A stretch of 64,000 nt of DNA from Schaalia odontolytica (GCF_002847525.1 NZ_PKKM01000008.1:21494-85493); one strand, 5' to 3'. Counted from the first letter of the stretch, positions 9,148 to 18,322 are shown. A program made the numbers and translations. The notes: generated from the sequence alone by a model not told the origin.

Positions 9148-10284
9148 TCAGCGCAGGCCGAGCGGGCGCTGAGCGGCCTCGGTCAGCAGTTCGGTCAGCA
9201 GCTCCGGGTAGGACAGGCCTGCGGCGGCCCACATCTGCGGGTACATCGAGATGGGCGTGAAACCGGGCATCGTGTTCACTTCGTTGATGATGACGGTGTC
9301 GCTGGCCTCGTCGAGGAAGAAGTCGACGCGCGCCAGGCCCTCGCACTCGAGGGCGTCGAAGGCACGCCACGCGGTCTCGCGGATGCGATCGGCGTATTCG
9401 GGGGCGACGTCGGCCGGGCAGGACAGGCCGACCACGTCGTCCACGTACTTGTGCTCGTAGTCGTAGAACTCGCCCTCGGGGACGACGATCTCGCCCAGGG
9501 GCGCGGTGCCGCTGCGCCAGTCGGAGCGCGAGCCGAGGACGCCGCACTCGACCTCGCGGCCGGAGATGGAGGCCTCGACGATGATGCGCGGGTCGTGGTT
9601 CGCGGCCTCCTTGATGGCCACGGGCAGTTCCTCGCGGCAGGTGACGCGCGAGATACCGACCGAGGAACCTGCGCGGCAGGGCTTGACGAAGACGGGGAAG
9701 CCGAGGCGCTCGATGCGGTCCATGCAGGCGGTGGCGTCGGCGTCCCACTGGCGGGCGGTGACCAGCTCCCACTGGCCCACGTCGATGCCGGCGGCGGCCA
9801 GGACGGTCTTGGTGAGGTGCTTGTCCATGGACACGGCCGAGGAGGTGACGCCGCAGCCCACGTAGCGCACGCCGGCCATCTCGAAGAGCCCCTGGATGGT
9901 GCCGTCCTCGCCGTAGGGGCCGTGCAGGAGCGGGAACACGATGTCCACGTGACCCAGGTCCTCCACGCCAATGACCCGTGAGTCCGGGGCATCCGGGTCG
10001 CCCTCGTAGGTGAGCTCGACGAGGTTGCCCTCGCCAGGGGTGAGCGCGACACGGGTCGATCCGGCGGTGACGGACTGGCCCTTCCCATCCTTGAATTCCA
10101 ACGCCGACGGGTCATCGGCGACGCGCACCCACTGGCCGTCGCGCGTGATACCCAGCGGGATCACGTCCCACTTGGTGCGGTCGATAGCGGTCAGGATACC
10201 GGCGGCCGTCGAGCACGAGATCTCATGCTCGGAGGAGCGTCCACCGAAGACGATGAGGACGCGAGGACGAGAAATTGCGGTCAT
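9148..10284 (-). CDS. ddl: D-alanine--D-alanine ligase
   Basis: 378 residues from ATG 10284 (MTAISRPRVLIVFGG). Makes the D-Ala-D-Ala dipeptide for peptidoglycan precursors using ATP. The signature GGRSSEHEIS (14-23) and the C-terminal ATP-grasp metal site IINEVNTMPGF are present. The start is chosen because a -10-like TAGTCT (10292-10297) ends 7 nt before this ATG and no ribosome site is seen, suggesting a leaderless mRNA. An upstream in-frame extension would have no homology. gpsA lies 50 bp upstream. Confidence 0.95.
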   Translation of the reverse strand: MTAISRPRVLIVFGGRSSEHEISCSTAAGILTAIDRTKWDVIPLGITRDGQWVRVADDPSALEFKDGKGQSVTAGSTRVALTPGEGNLVELTYEGDPDAPDSRVIGVEDLGHVDIVFPLLHGPYGEDGTIQGLFEMAGVRYVGCGVTSSAVSMDKHLTKTVLAAAGIDVGQWELVTARQWDADATACMDRIERLGFPVFVKPCRAGSSVGISRVTCREELPVAIKEAANHDPRIIVEASISGREVECGVLGSRSDWRSGTAPLGEIVVPEGEFYDYEHKYVDDVVGLSCPADVAPEYADRIRETAWRAFDALECEGLARVDFFLDEASDTVIINEVNTMPGFTPISMYPQMWAAAGLSYPELLTELLTEAAQRPLGLR

Positions 10285-10334
10285 GGGTCCAAGACTACCG
10301 CGCGGGAGGCTTTTCACGCCCACGTGCGCGGCGT

Positions 10335-11354
10335 TTAGACCAGCTCGATCTTCCAGCCGTCCATCTTCTGCGGGCGTGCGAGCAGCATGCGACCCATGTC
10401 CTCGATGCTGGCGCGTCCCTCGACGACCTCGACGACGGCGCCCGTAATCGGCATGTCGACGCCGACGGAGGCCGCGACCTGGAGGATCGGCGAGGCCGAG
10501 GCGACGCCCTCGACGACGCCCGGGGACAGGGCCAGGGCCTCGGCCAGTCCCATGCCGGAGCCCAGGCGGTGGCCGAGGGAGAAGTTGCGCGACAGGCGCG
10601 AGGAGCAGGTGGCCACGAGGTCGCCGATGCCGGACAGTCCCGCGAAGGTTGCGGGGTCGGCGCCGAGCGCGGTGCCCAGGCGCGTCATTTCCGCCAGGCC
10701 GCGGGTGATGAGGGTCGAGCGCGTGTTGATGCCCAGGCCCATGCCCTCGGCGGCGCCGATCGCGACCGCGATGACGTTCTTGGTGGCGCCCGCCATCTCC
10801 GTGCCCACGACGTCGGTGGACACGTAGGGGCGGAAGTAGGAATTGTGGCAGGCCTTCGCGATCTCCTTGGCCAGCTCCACGTCGGTTGCAGCCACGACCG
10901 TGGCCGTGGGCTGGCGCTCCGCGATCTCGCGCGAGAGGTTCGGGCCGGACAGGACGGCGATACGGCTACTCGGCACGCCCGAGGCCTCGGCGATGATCTC
11001 GTCGACGCGCTTGAGGGAGCCGAGCTCCAGGCCCTTGGCCAGGGACAGCAGGGCGACGTCGGGGGCGAAGGACTCGCGCGCGGCGCTCAGGGTGGCACGC
11101 ACGGCCTTCACGGGCACGGCCACGACGACGAGCTCGCGGCCGGCGACGGCCTCGGCAATGTCCGTGGTCGCGCTGATGCGCTCCGACAGGGCGATCCCCG
11201 GAAGGTAGGTGGGGTTCTCTCCCCCATTGATGAACGCAATCGTGTCGGCGTTACGCCCCCACATCGTCACGCTCACGCCCGCGTCGGCGAGCACCTGCGC
11301 GAACGTCGTTCCCCACGCGCCCGTTCCCAGGACCGCTGCTGTTGTCATACTCAT
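10335..11354 (-). CDS. gpsA: Glycerol-3-phosphate dehydrogenase [NAD(P)+]
   Basis: 339 residues. Makes sn-glycerol 3-phosphate from dihydroxyacetone phosphate for phospholipid synthesis. NAD(P)-binding GTGAWG at 10-15, the SLAKGLE motif, SGPNLSREIA and the catalytic-lysine segment GATKNVIAVAIG are all visible. GGGAGG lies 5 nt before the ATG at 11354. It is followed by ddl on the same strand, and plsC, which starts the same lipid pathway, is close by. Confidence 0.96.
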   Translation of the reverse strand: MSMTTAAVLGTGAWGTTFAQVLADAGVSVTMWGRNADTIAFINGGENPTYLPGIALSERISATTDIAEAVAGRELVVVAVPVKAVRATLSAARESFAPDVALLSLAKGLELGSLKRVDEIIAEASGVPSSRIAVLSGPNLSREIAERQPTATVVAATDVELAKEIAKACHNSYFRPYVSTDVVGTEMAGATKNVIAVAIGAAEGMGLGINTRSTLITRGLAEMTRLGTALGADPATFAGLSGIGDLVATCSSRLSRNFSLGHRLGSGMGLAEALALSPGVVEGVASASPILQVAASVGVDMPITGAVVEVVEGRASIEDMGRMLLARPQKMDGWKIELV

Positions 11355-11418
11355 CGAGACCTCCCTGTCGAGGCCATTCTACTAGGATCGAAACAACCGA
11401 CCCGCACCAGGAGGAACT

Positions 11419-12063
11419 GTGTCTCACCGTCGAGCCCTCGCCGCGAGCGCGGCCGCTTCCCTACTCGTGTTGGGTGCGTGCGCGCCCGGAGCCCCAACGG
11501 ACACGCCTCAGTCAGCCGCGGCCTCGCCGAGCTCCTCCTCCCCCACGGCGTCTCCGACCGCGAGCGCGGCGCCGGAGGCCACTCCGACGTCCGAGCCCGG
11601 TCTGGACGCAACCAAGCCGATCAACGCCGACAACTGGATGTCGAGCGTGGAGGGGTTACCTCCGGTGCGCTCGGATGACCCGGCGAAGGCCCTGGCACTG
11701 ACGGGAATTCGCGCGGCGACGCACGACGGTTTCACGCGGGTCGTGCTCGAGTTTTCGGGCGAGGGTACGCCGGGGGTGTGGCGTGCGGCCTGGACGGATG
11801 AGGCCGTGGAACAGGGCCGTGGCCTGCCCATCCAGGTCGACGGCGAGGCGGTCCTGGATCTGGTCATCGACGGCACGCCGATGACGGCGACCGAGACTCC
11901 CTACCCGGGCGGGACTCACACGCGTGCGGGTGACCTGGACGTCGTCTCGGACGGCACCTTCGAGGACAACACGCACGTCGTCATCGGGTCGCCGACCTCG
12001 CGCCAATTCCAGATCGGATTCTTGTCCAACCCGGTGCGCATGGTGATCGATATCCGCGATTAA
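11419..12063 (+). CDS. AMIN-like domain lipoprotein
   Basis: 214 residues from GTG 11419, with AGGAGG 5 nt upstream. Signal peptide with lipobox LGAC (lipidated Cys21), a Ser/Pro/Thr/Ala-rich linker to about residue 75, then a domain of about 130 residues starting RAATHDGFTRVVLEFSG and ending NPVRMVIDIRD. That pattern matches the actinobacterial AMIN-like domain, proposed to bind the cell envelope. It is convergent with plsC: the two stop codons share the palindrome TTAA at 12060-12063. Its exact role is unknown. Confidence 0.8.
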   Translation: MSHRRALAASAAASLLVLGACAPGAPTDTPQSAAASPSSSSPTASPTASAAPEATPTSEPGLDATKPINADNWMSSVEGLPPVRSDDPAKALALTGIRAATHDGFTRVVLEFSGEGTPGVWRAAWTDEAVEQGRGLPIQVDGEAVLDLVIDGTPMTATETPYPGGTHTRAGDLDVVSDGTFEDNTHVVIGSPTSRQFQIGFLSNPVRMVIDIRD

Positions 12064-12833
12064 CCCTTCTTGCGGGCCTTCTTCGCCTTCTTGGCCTTCT
12101 TCGCGAGCTCTTCTTCCCACCAGGGGCCGGCCTGCGTGGTGGGGTCCCACACCTGCTCGGGGACGGGCAGTCCGCGCAGCTTGCCCACGCCCGCGCGCAC
12201 GGCGTCGCTAATGCGCTTGGTCGCCTCGTTAACAGCCTCGTGATCCTCCGACCCTGCGGGGCTCATGAGGTCTGACAGGTCGACGGGCTCGCCGAAGTGG
12301 TAGGCGACGGGACGCCCCGGGCGCATGTCAATGCCCTTGGCGTTGTAGGGAGCCATGATGTCCTGCGGTCCCCACTGCGAGACGGGAATGACGGGCACGC
12401 CCGTGTCAAGGGCCAGGCGGGCGGCACCCGACTTGAATTCCATCGGCCACTGGTCGGGGTCACGCGTGAGAGTGCCCTCCGGGAAGATGCCGACAACCTC
12501 GCCGGCTTTCAGGGCCTCGCGGGTGGGTGCAAGGACGGCCGAGGGGTTGGAGTCGCGGTTGACGGGGATCAGCCCCATGCCCTTGATGATCCAGCCGAAC
12601 ACCGGCACGGAGAACATCGACTTCTTCGCCAGGAAGCGCACGGCGGTGTCGCGCTTCATGAAGTACCAGCACAGGCACAGCGGGTCCACGTTGGACAGGT
12701 GGTTGGGCACCAGGAGAAAGCCACCCTCGGCGGGCAGGTTCTCTTCGCCCGTCACGGTGAACTTGATCCAGGGCGTCATGATGGGCGTCAGCACGCCCTT
12801 CGCGAAGGTGTAAAAGCCGGAGACAGCACTCAT
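12060..12833 (-). CDS. plsC: 1-acyl-sn-glycerol-3-phosphate acyltransferase
   Basis: 257 residues. Adds the second acyl chain to make phosphatidic acid. Acyltransferase motifs: block I NHLSNVD (44-50, catalytic His45 and Asp50) and block III FPEGT (117-121). The lysine-rich C-terminal tail (about 240-257) is typical of actinobacterial members. A TAGAAT hexamer ends 6 nt before the ATG at 12833 without a ribosome site, so the mRNA is probably leaderless. Membrane-associated enzyme. Confidence 0.92.
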   Translation of the reverse strand: MSAVSGFYTFAKGVLTPIMTPWIKFTVTGEENLPAEGGFLLVPNHLSNVDPLCLCWYFMKRDTAVRFLAKKSMFSVPVFGWIIKGMGLIPVNRDSNPSAVLAPTREALKAGEVVGIFPEGTLTRDPDQWPMEFKSGAARLALDTGVPVIPVSQWGPQDIMAPYNAKGIDMRPGRPVAYHFGEPVDLSDLMSPAGSEDHEAVNEATKRISDAVRAGVGKLRGLPVPEQVWDPTTQAGPWWEEELAKKAKKAKKARKKG

Positions 12834-12883
12834 GGCTTCATTCTACGGGGACCGCTCCGTCGGCGCGCTGGCCCACACGGACC

Positions 12884-13828
12884 TCACACCAGGACAGACA
12901 CGACCCCGGGGGCGACATCGACGGTGAAGGGGATCGAGGCGATGCGGTCACCATCCGCCATGGCGATCATGCCGGCGGGGGCAGCGAAGGAAACGACGCG
13001 GGCGCTCTCCACCTCAATGGCCGGGTGTGCCTTCGCGCGTCCGGCGACGACGCGGGCAAGCACCGGCAGGGCGCGAGACAGCGACAGGGGGCCGACGTGG
13101 CACACCTCGAGGACGCCGTCACTCATGTCGGAGGATTCCACCAGGGTGATGCCGCCGCCGAAACGTCCGGAGTTGGACACCGAGGCGATCCACCCGCTCA
13201 TGTTGCGCTCGACCCCGTCCACGGTCGCCACAATCTCGGTGGGTTCGTGCGAGGCCAGGGCCGCGAAGGCGCCATACCCGTAGGCCAGCGGACCCGAGGT
13301 GAGAGAGGATTCGTTCGCGAGAATGTTCGCTCGTGCGTCCAGGCCGATCGAGACGATGCCGAGAGCCAGTCGCACGCCCTCGCGCGAACGCACCCACATG
13401 CCGTCCAAGGGACGCACCCGGGAGGCCAGCCAGTCCGAGGAGTCCGCCCCGGCCTCGTCGGAAGAAAAGCCCAGCGGAGCCAGGGAACGCGCGCGCACCA
13501 GCGGGTCCGTGCCGATCCCCAGCGCGCGACACAGGTCGTTGCCGCGACCGCCCGGCATGGGAACGAAGATCGCGTCGGACTCGTGACACCCGCGCGCCAC
13601 GGCGCCCAGGTACCCGTCCCCGCCCAGGGCCGCGACGAAGGATCCGGACGCGACCTCGCCGGCAATCGCCGCAGGGTCGTCGCCGGGCGTCGTCAGGCGA
13701 ACCGCGACCTCCCAACCGCCGCCGCGCAGGATGCGCACGATGCGCGGCCCCAGACGCACGCTGCGCCCGCCCGCCGACATCGACGAGACGAGCAACAAAA
13801 TGCTGCGGCGCACGCCCGATGCGGCCAT
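12884..13828 (-). CDS. Diacylglycerol/lipid kinase family protein
   Basis: 314 residues from ATG 13828. DAGK catalytic-domain signatures: GGDGYLG (in place of GGDGT) and PMPGGRGNDLCRALGI. A YegS/DgkB-like C-terminal domain follows. It likely phosphorylates diacylglycerol or a related lipid and so recycles it to phosphatidic acid beside plsC. An upstream ATG at 13861 exists but would overlap murA by 29 bp; the start 4 bp past the murA stop is more natural and puts the gene in one operon with murA. The changed Thr (GDGY instead of GDGT) is unusual for the family. Confidence 0.8.
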   Translation of the reverse strand: MAASGVRRSILLLVSSMSAGGRSVRLGPRIVRILRGGGWEVAVRLTTPGDDPAAIAGEVASGSFVAALGGDGYLGAVARGCHESDAIFVPMPGGRGNDLCRALGIGTDPLVRARSLAPLGFSSDEAGADSSDWLASRVRPLDGMWVRSREGVRLALGIVSIGLDARANILANESSLTSGPLAYGYGAFAALASHEPTEIVATVDGVERNMSGWIASVSNSGRFGGGITLVESSDMSDGVLEVCHVGPLSLSRALPVLARVVAGRAKAHPAIEVESARVVSFAAPAGMIAMADGDRIASIPFTVDVAPGVVSVLV

Positions 13829-13832
13829 GATC

Positions 13833-15158
13833 TCAGGCGTCCAGGTAGCGCACGCGAGCATCCAGCTGGTGGAGCTTGCGCGTGAAGTGCTCGTAGCCGC
13901 GCGAAATCACGTCGATACCCGACACGGTGGACGTGCCCGACGCCGCGAGAGCCGCAATCAGGTGGGAGAAACCGCCGCGCAGGTCCGGAACCTCGATATC
14001 CGCGCTGTGCAGCGGGGTCGGGCCCGAGATGACCGCCGAGTGGTAGTAGTTCTTCTGACCAAAGCGGCAGGGCGTCCCACCCAGGCACTCGCGGTAGACC
14101 TGGATGTTCGCGCCCATCTTGCGCAGTGCCTCGGTGAAGCCGAAACGGTTCTCGTACACGGTCTCGTGCACGATCGACAGGCCCTCGGCCTGGGTGAGTG
14201 CCACGACGAGGGGCTGCTGCCAGTCCGTCATGAAGCCCGGGTGCACGGCCGTCTCCAGGGCGATCGAGTGCAGCGGCTCGCCCGGGTGGTAGAAACGGAT
14301 GCCGTCGGCGTCGATATCGAAGGCACCGCCCACCTTGCGGAAGGTGTTGAGGAACGTCGTCATGTCGGGCTGATGAGCGCCGCGCACGTAGATGTCGCCG
14401 CGGGTAGCCAGGGCTGCCGCGGCCCACGAGGCCGCCTCGATGCGGTCCGGCAGAGCCGTGTGGCGGTAGCCGCTGAGCTTGGCGACGCCCTCGATGCGGA
14501 TCGTACGATCCGTGTCCACCGAGATGATCGCACCCATCTTCTGCAGGACGTTGATGAGGTCGAGGATCTCCGGCTCGATTGCCGCGCCCTTCAGGGTCGT
14601 GATGCCCTCGTTACGCACGGCCGTGAGCAGCGTCTGCTCGGTCGCGCCCACGGACGGGAAAGGCAGCTCGATGATCGCGCCGTGCAGGCCGGAGGCGGGG
14701 CGCTTGATGTGCACGCCGTCGGGCTGCTTGTCGACGATCGCGCCGAACTTGCGCAGCGTCTCCAGGTGGAAGTCGATGGGACGCCCACCGATCGCGCAGC
14801 CGCCCAGCTCAGGAATAAAAGCCTCGCCCAGCTGGTGCAGCAGCGGGCCGCAGAACAGGATCGGGATGCGCGAGGCGCCCGCGAGCGTATCGATGTCAGA
14901 GCGCGAGGCAATCTTGACGTTGGAGGGATCCATGCGCAGCGTGCCGCGATCCTGATCGAAATCGATCTGGACGCCGTGCAGGCTCAGCAGGTCCGAGACC
15001 ACGTCCGTGTCGCGGATGAGCGGCACGTTATAGAGCTCGGAGGGGGTGTCCGCAAGCAGCGACGCAACCATCGCTTTGGGGACGAAGTTTTTCGCTCCGC
15101 GCACCGTGATTTCACCGCGCAGCGGATGGCCGCCCTCAACCTGAAGGATCGATGACAT
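13833..15158 (-). CDS. murA: UDP-N-acetylglucosamine 1-carboxyvinyltransferase
   Basis: 441 residues. First committed step of peptidoglycan synthesis: transfers enolpyruvate from PEP to UDP-GlcNAc. It has the RGAKN motif near the N-terminus (20-24) and the flexible loop LGGCAIGGRPIDFH with the PEP-binding Cys121, so the enzyme should be sensitive to fosfomycin, unlike mycobacterial MurA with Asp. PDRIEAASW and RGGFSHLIAALAASG are also conserved. GAGGAG precedes the ATG at 15158. A terminator separates it from leuD. Confidence 0.95.
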   Translation of the reverse strand: MSSILQVEGGHPLRGEITVRGAKNFVPKAMVASLLADTPSELYNVPLIRDTDVVSDLLSLHGVQIDFDQDRGTLRMDPSNVKIASRSDIDTLAGASRIPILFCGPLLHQLGEAFIPELGGCAIGGRPIDFHLETLRKFGAIVDKQPDGVHIKRPASGLHGAIIELPFPSVGATEQTLLTAVRNEGITTLKGAAIEPEILDLINVLQKMGAIISVDTDRTIRIEGVAKLSGYRHTALPDRIEAASWAAAALATRGDIYVRGAHQPDMTTFLNTFRKVGGAFDIDADGIRFYHPGEPLHSIALETAVHPGFMTDWQQPLVVALTQAEGLSIVHETVYENRFGFTEALRKMGANIQVYRECLGGTPCRFGQKNYYHSAVISGPTPLHSADIEVPDLRGGFSHLIAALAASGTSTVSGIDVISRGYEHFTRKLHQLDARVRYLDA

Positions 15159-15180
15159 GAGTGCTCCTCACTATGACGTA

Positions 15181-15213
15181 ACTGGCCCCTACTCTAGCTA
15201 GGTAGGGGCCAGT
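15181..15213 (-). terminator. Terminator of leuCD
   Basis: Perfect 12-bp stem ACTGGCCCCTAC (15181-15192) with GTAGGGGCCAGT (15202-15213) and a 9-nt loop, just past the leuD stop on the minus strand. Confidence 0.75.
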
Positions 15214-15226
15214 ATGCGCAGTGCTT

Positions 15227-15859
15227 TCAGTCGCGAGCGGACACAACTTCTTCCTTGGGCAAGAATTTCGCCGGGAGCGTGCGCGGCTTGAAGGACGGGC
15301 GCGCGGCCTCGTAAGCCGCGATCTCGTCCTCATGACGCAGAGTCAGGGCGATGTCGTCCAGGCCCTCCATGAGGGTCCAGCGCACGTAGTCGTCAATCTG
15401 GAAGGTGCCCGAGATCGCACCGGCGCGCCACGTCTTGTCCTCGAGGGAGACGGTGATCTCGGTGCCAGGCTCGGCCTCGAGGAGCTTCCACAGAGACTCG
15501 CAGTCCTCCTGGGAGATGATGCCGGTGACCAGGCCCTGCTTGCCGGAGTTTCCGCGGAAAATATCGGCGAACTTGGGGGCCAGGACGACGCGGAAGCCGT
15601 AGTCCTTGAGCGCCCACACGGCATGCTCACGCGAGGAACCGGTGCCGAAGTCGGGGCCCGCGATCAGGACGGAGCCGTTCTTGTACGCGTCCTGGTTGAG
15701 GACGAACTCCGGGTCGCCACGCCAGGCGGCGAAGAGGGCGTCCTCGAAGCCCGTGCGGGTCACGCGCTTGAGGTAGACGGCGGGGATGATCTGGTCGGTG
15801 TCGACGTTGGAGCGGCGCAGCGGGACGCCGATGCCGGTGTGGGTGATGAACTTTTCCAT
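15227..15859 (-). CDS. leuD: 3-isopropylmalate dehydratase small subunit
   Basis: 210 residues. With LeuC isomerises 2-isopropylmalate to 3-isopropylmalate in leucine synthesis. Small-subunit swivelling-domain motifs are visible: [17 protein letters not shown] near the N-terminus and [26 protein letters not shown]. It follows leuC after 75 bp. That gap holds a copy of the dispersed GACGAGGCCGGGG motif (15888-15900). Confidence 0.96.
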   Translation of the reverse strand: MEKFITHTGIGVPLRRSNVDTDQIIPAVYLKRVTRTGFEDALFAAWRGDPEFVLNQDAYKNGSVLIAGPDFGTGSSREHAVWALKDYGFRVVLAPKFADIFRGNSGKQGLVTGIISQEDCESLWKLLEAEPGTEITVSLEDKTWRAGAISGTFQIDDYVRWTLMEGLDDIALTLRHEDEIAAYEAARPSFKPRTLPAKFLPKEEVVSARD

Positions 15860-15934
15860 GGGTGGTTGAGTCTTTTCTTCCGTGGGGGACGAGGCCGGGG
15901 CCCTCCCCCGCTGTCGGGTGGCGGTGGGCGGGCC

Positions 15935-17335
15935 TCAGAGGTCGGCCGGGGAGGACAGGGTGCCGCGCACGGCGGTGGCGGCCGCGACCAGCGGGGACAC
16001 CAGGTGCGTGCGGCTGCCCTTGCCCTGGCGGCCTTCGAAGTTGCGGTTGGAGGTGGAGGCCGAACGGTCTCCCGCGTTCATCGTGTCGGGGTTCATGCCC
16101 AGGCACATGGAGCAACCGGCGTTACGCCATTCGGCGCCAAAGTCGGTGAAAATCTTGTCGAGGCCCTCGGCCTCGGCCTGGAGGCGCACGCGGGCGGAGC
16201 CGGGCACGACCATGACGCGCACGCCCTCGGCCTTGCGGCGGCCCTTGAAGATGCCGGCTGCGGCGCGCAGGTCTTCGATGCGGCCGTTGGTGCAGCTGCC
16301 GATGAAGACGGTGTTCACGGCGATGTCGCGCATCGGGGTGCCGGCCTTGAGGTCCATGTACTCCAGGGCGCGCTCAGCGGCCGCGCGGGCAGTCTCGTCG
16401 GTGAAGTCCTCGGGGGCGGGGACGCTCGCGGACAGCGGCACGCCCTGGCCCGGGTTGGTGCCCCAGGTGACGAAGGGCTCGATGTCGGCGGCCTCGAGGA
16501 TGACCTCGGCGTCGAAGACGGCGTCCTCGTCGGAGGCCAGCGAGGACCAGTATTCGACGGCGCGATCCCAGTCCTCGCCCTCAGGGGCGTGGGGGCGGCC
16601 CTTGATGTAGTCGAAGGTCGTCTGATCGGGCGCGATCATGCCGGCACGGGCACCGGCCTCGATCGACATGTTGCAAATCGTCATGCGGCCCTCCATGGAG
16701 AGCTCGCGGATGGCCTGGCCGCGGTACTCCAGGACGTAGCCCTGGCCGCCGCCGGTACCAATCTTGGCGATGACGGCGAGGATGATGTCCTTGGCCGTCG
16801 ACCCCTCGGGAAGGGAACCGTTGACGGTGATCGCCATGGTCTTGAAGGGGGCCATCGGCAGCGTCTGGGTGGCGAGCACGTGCTCGACCTGGCTGGTGCC
16901 AATGCCGAAGGCCAGCGCGCCGAACGCGCCGTGGGTGGAGGTGTGGGAGTCACCGCACACGATCGTCATGCCGGGCTGGGTGAGGCCCAGCTGGGGGCCA
17001 ACCACGTGGACGATGCCCTGGTCGGCGTCGCCCAGGGAGTGCAGGCGCACGCCGAACTCCTCGGCGTTCTTGCGCAGGGTGTCAATCTGGGTGCGGCTGG
17101 TGATGTCCGCGATCGGCTGGTCGATGTTGACCGTGGGCGTGTTGTGGTCCTCGGTCGCGATCGTCAGGTCGGGGCGACGCACCTGGCGTCCGGCGAGGCG
17201 CAGGCCCTCGAATGCCTGGGGGCTCGTCACCTCGTGCACGAGGTGGAGGTCGATGTAGAGCAGGTCGGGGGCGCCGTTTTCCCCCTTGGACACGATGTGG
17301 TCGCGCCACACCTTTTCTGCCATCGTTCCGCTCAT
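15935..17335 (-). CDS. leuC: 3-isopropylmalate dehydratase large subunit
   Basis: 466 residues from ATG 17335, chosen because GAGGAGG stands 4 nt upstream (a longer frame starts 21 bp earlier without a site). Aconitase-like enzyme with a [4Fe-4S] cluster: [12 protein letters not shown] and the C-x2-C pair [10 protein letters not shown] are present, as is [32 protein letters not shown]. It forms the leucine-pathway isomerase with LeuD. It is transcribed away from the regulator ltbR; the 171-bp spacer carries a palindrome. Confidence 0.96.
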   Translation of the reverse strand: MSGTMAEKVWRDHIVSKGENGAPDLLYIDLHLVHEVTSPQAFEGLRLAGRQVRRPDLTIATEDHNTPTVNIDQPIADITSRTQIDTLRKNAEEFGVRLHSLGDADQGIVHVVGPQLGLTQPGMTIVCGDSHTSTHGAFGALAFGIGTSQVEHVLATQTLPMAPFKTMAITVNGSLPEGSTAKDIILAVIAKIGTGGGQGYVLEYRGQAIRELSMEGRMTICNMSIEAGARAGMIAPDQTTFDYIKGRPHAPEGEDWDRAVEYWSSLASDEDAVFDAEVILEAADIEPFVTWGTNPGQGVPLSASVPAPEDFTDETARAAAERALEYMDLKAGTPMRDIAVNTVFIGSCTNGRIEDLRAAAGIFKGRRKAEGVRVMVVPGSARVRLQAEAEGLDKIFTDFGAEWRNAGCSMCLGMNPDTMNAGDRSASTSNRNFEGRQGKGSRTHLVSPLVAAATAVRGTLSSPADL

Positions 17336-17471
17336 TGTTCCTCCTCTGATCCCCACTTTGGAGACACGGTGTCATTCATGCTTCGCCATCAATGGAACCG
17401 CCTTATCCGCCATGCGACCCGCTGATCTCACGTCTCGGACGCCGCTTTGACCTGTTTCACTATCCGACAAT

Positions 17472-17500
17472 TTGCCATCTCAAAAGCTGAGATATTAAAT
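17472..17500 (+). promoter_or_regulatory. ltbR promoter with overlapping palindromic operator
   Basis: -35-like TTGCCA (17472-17477) and -10-like TTAAAT (17495-17500), 17 nt apart. Between and overlapping them is the palindrome ATCTCA-AAAGC-TGAGAT (17477-17493). The -10 ends 6 nt before the ltbR ATG. Placement suits autoregulation and control of leuCD by LtbR. Confidence 0.6.
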
Positions 17501-17506
17501 AGTTGT

Positions 17507-18244
17507 ATGGAAGAGCAAACATCCAGTGGCGTTGGCGTTCTCGATAAGGCTGCGTTGGTTCTCAGCGCTCTCGAGGCGGGACCCGCCACCCTCGCCCAAC
17601 TCGTTTCCAGCACGGGGCTTGCTCGCCCCACCGCCCATCGACTGGCCGTCGCTCTCGAATATCACCGCATGGTCGCCCGCGACATGCAGGGACGTTTTAT
17701 CCTCGGCCCCCGCCTCCAGGAACTCTCCTCCGCCGCCGGCGAAGACCGCCTCCTCCAGGCCTCCATGCCGGTCCTCCAGGCTCTTCGCGACCACACGAAG
17801 GAATCCTCCCAGCTCTTCCGCCGCCAGGGCGACTACCGCGTGTGCGTGGCCGCCTCCGAACGCGAGATGGGCCTGCGCGACTCGATCCCCGTGGGCGCCA
17901 CGCTCTCCATGAGCGCCGGCTCCGCCGCCCAGGTCCTGCTGGCCTGGGAGGAGCCCGACCGCCTGCACCGCGGCCTGTACGGCGCCTCCTTCAACGCCAC
18001 CATGCTCTCCGAGGTGCGCCGCCGTGGCTGGGCACAGTCCGTGGGTGAGCGCGAGCCGGGCGTCGCCTCCGTGTCCGCCCCCGTGCGCGGCCCCTCTGGC
18101 CGCGTCCTGGCCGCCCTGTCCATCTCCGGCCCCATCGAGCGCATGGGTCGCCAGCCCGGACGCCAGCACGGCCCCTCCGTCATGGCGGCCGCCAACAGGC
18201 TCACGGAGTTCCTCTCCACCGTCGAGGACGCCGCCGACCTGTAA
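17507..18244 (+). CDS. ltbR: IclR-family regulator LtbR
   Basis: 245 residues from ATG 17507 (MEEQTSSGVG). N-terminal winged helix-turn-helix (about 12-70, TLAQLVSSTGLARPTAHRLAVALEYHRMV), then the IclR effector-binding domain. In Corynebacterium and mycobacteria an IclR regulator divergent from leuCD (LtbR) represses leucine and tryptophan genes; the same arrangement here supports the name. The start lies 6 nt after a -10 element and lacks a ribosome site, so the mRNA is likely leaderless. An in-frame ATG 60 bp upstream would sit inside the promoter. Confidence 0.88.
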   Translation: MEEQTSSGVGVLDKAALVLSALEAGPATLAQLVSSTGLARPTAHRLAVALEYHRMVARDMQGRFILGPRLQELSSAAGEDRLLQASMPVLQALRDHTKESSQLFRRQGDYRVCVAASEREMGLRDSIPVGATLSMSAGSAAQVLLAWEEPDRLHRGLYGASFNATMLSEVRRRGWAQSVGEREPGVASVSAPVRGPSGRVLAALSISGPIERMGRQPGRQHGPSVMAAANRLTEFLSTVEDAADL

Positions 18245-18264
18245 GGCGCGACCTGAGACAAGAT

Positions 18265-18309
18265 AAACGGGTGGGCCGGGACGATTGAATCGTCCCGGCC
18301 CACCCGTTT
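18265..18309. terminator. Long bidirectional terminator between ltbR and pulA
   Basis: 22-bp perfect inverted repeat (18265-18286 and 18288-18309) with a single central base, starting AAACGGGTGGGCCGGG. It ends in A/T runs on both sides and sits between convergent genes. Confidence 0.85.
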
Positions 18310-18322
18310 GCGCAGCGATCCG

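Noticed and set aside
15221..17425. Long plus-strand frame across leuD and leuC
   Set aside because: Shadow frame opposite leuCD; no start signal or domain.
17335..17500. Leucine attenuator/leader peptide before leuC
   Set aside because: The leader region has no Leu-codon-rich small frame followed by a terminator; control by LtbR is more likely.
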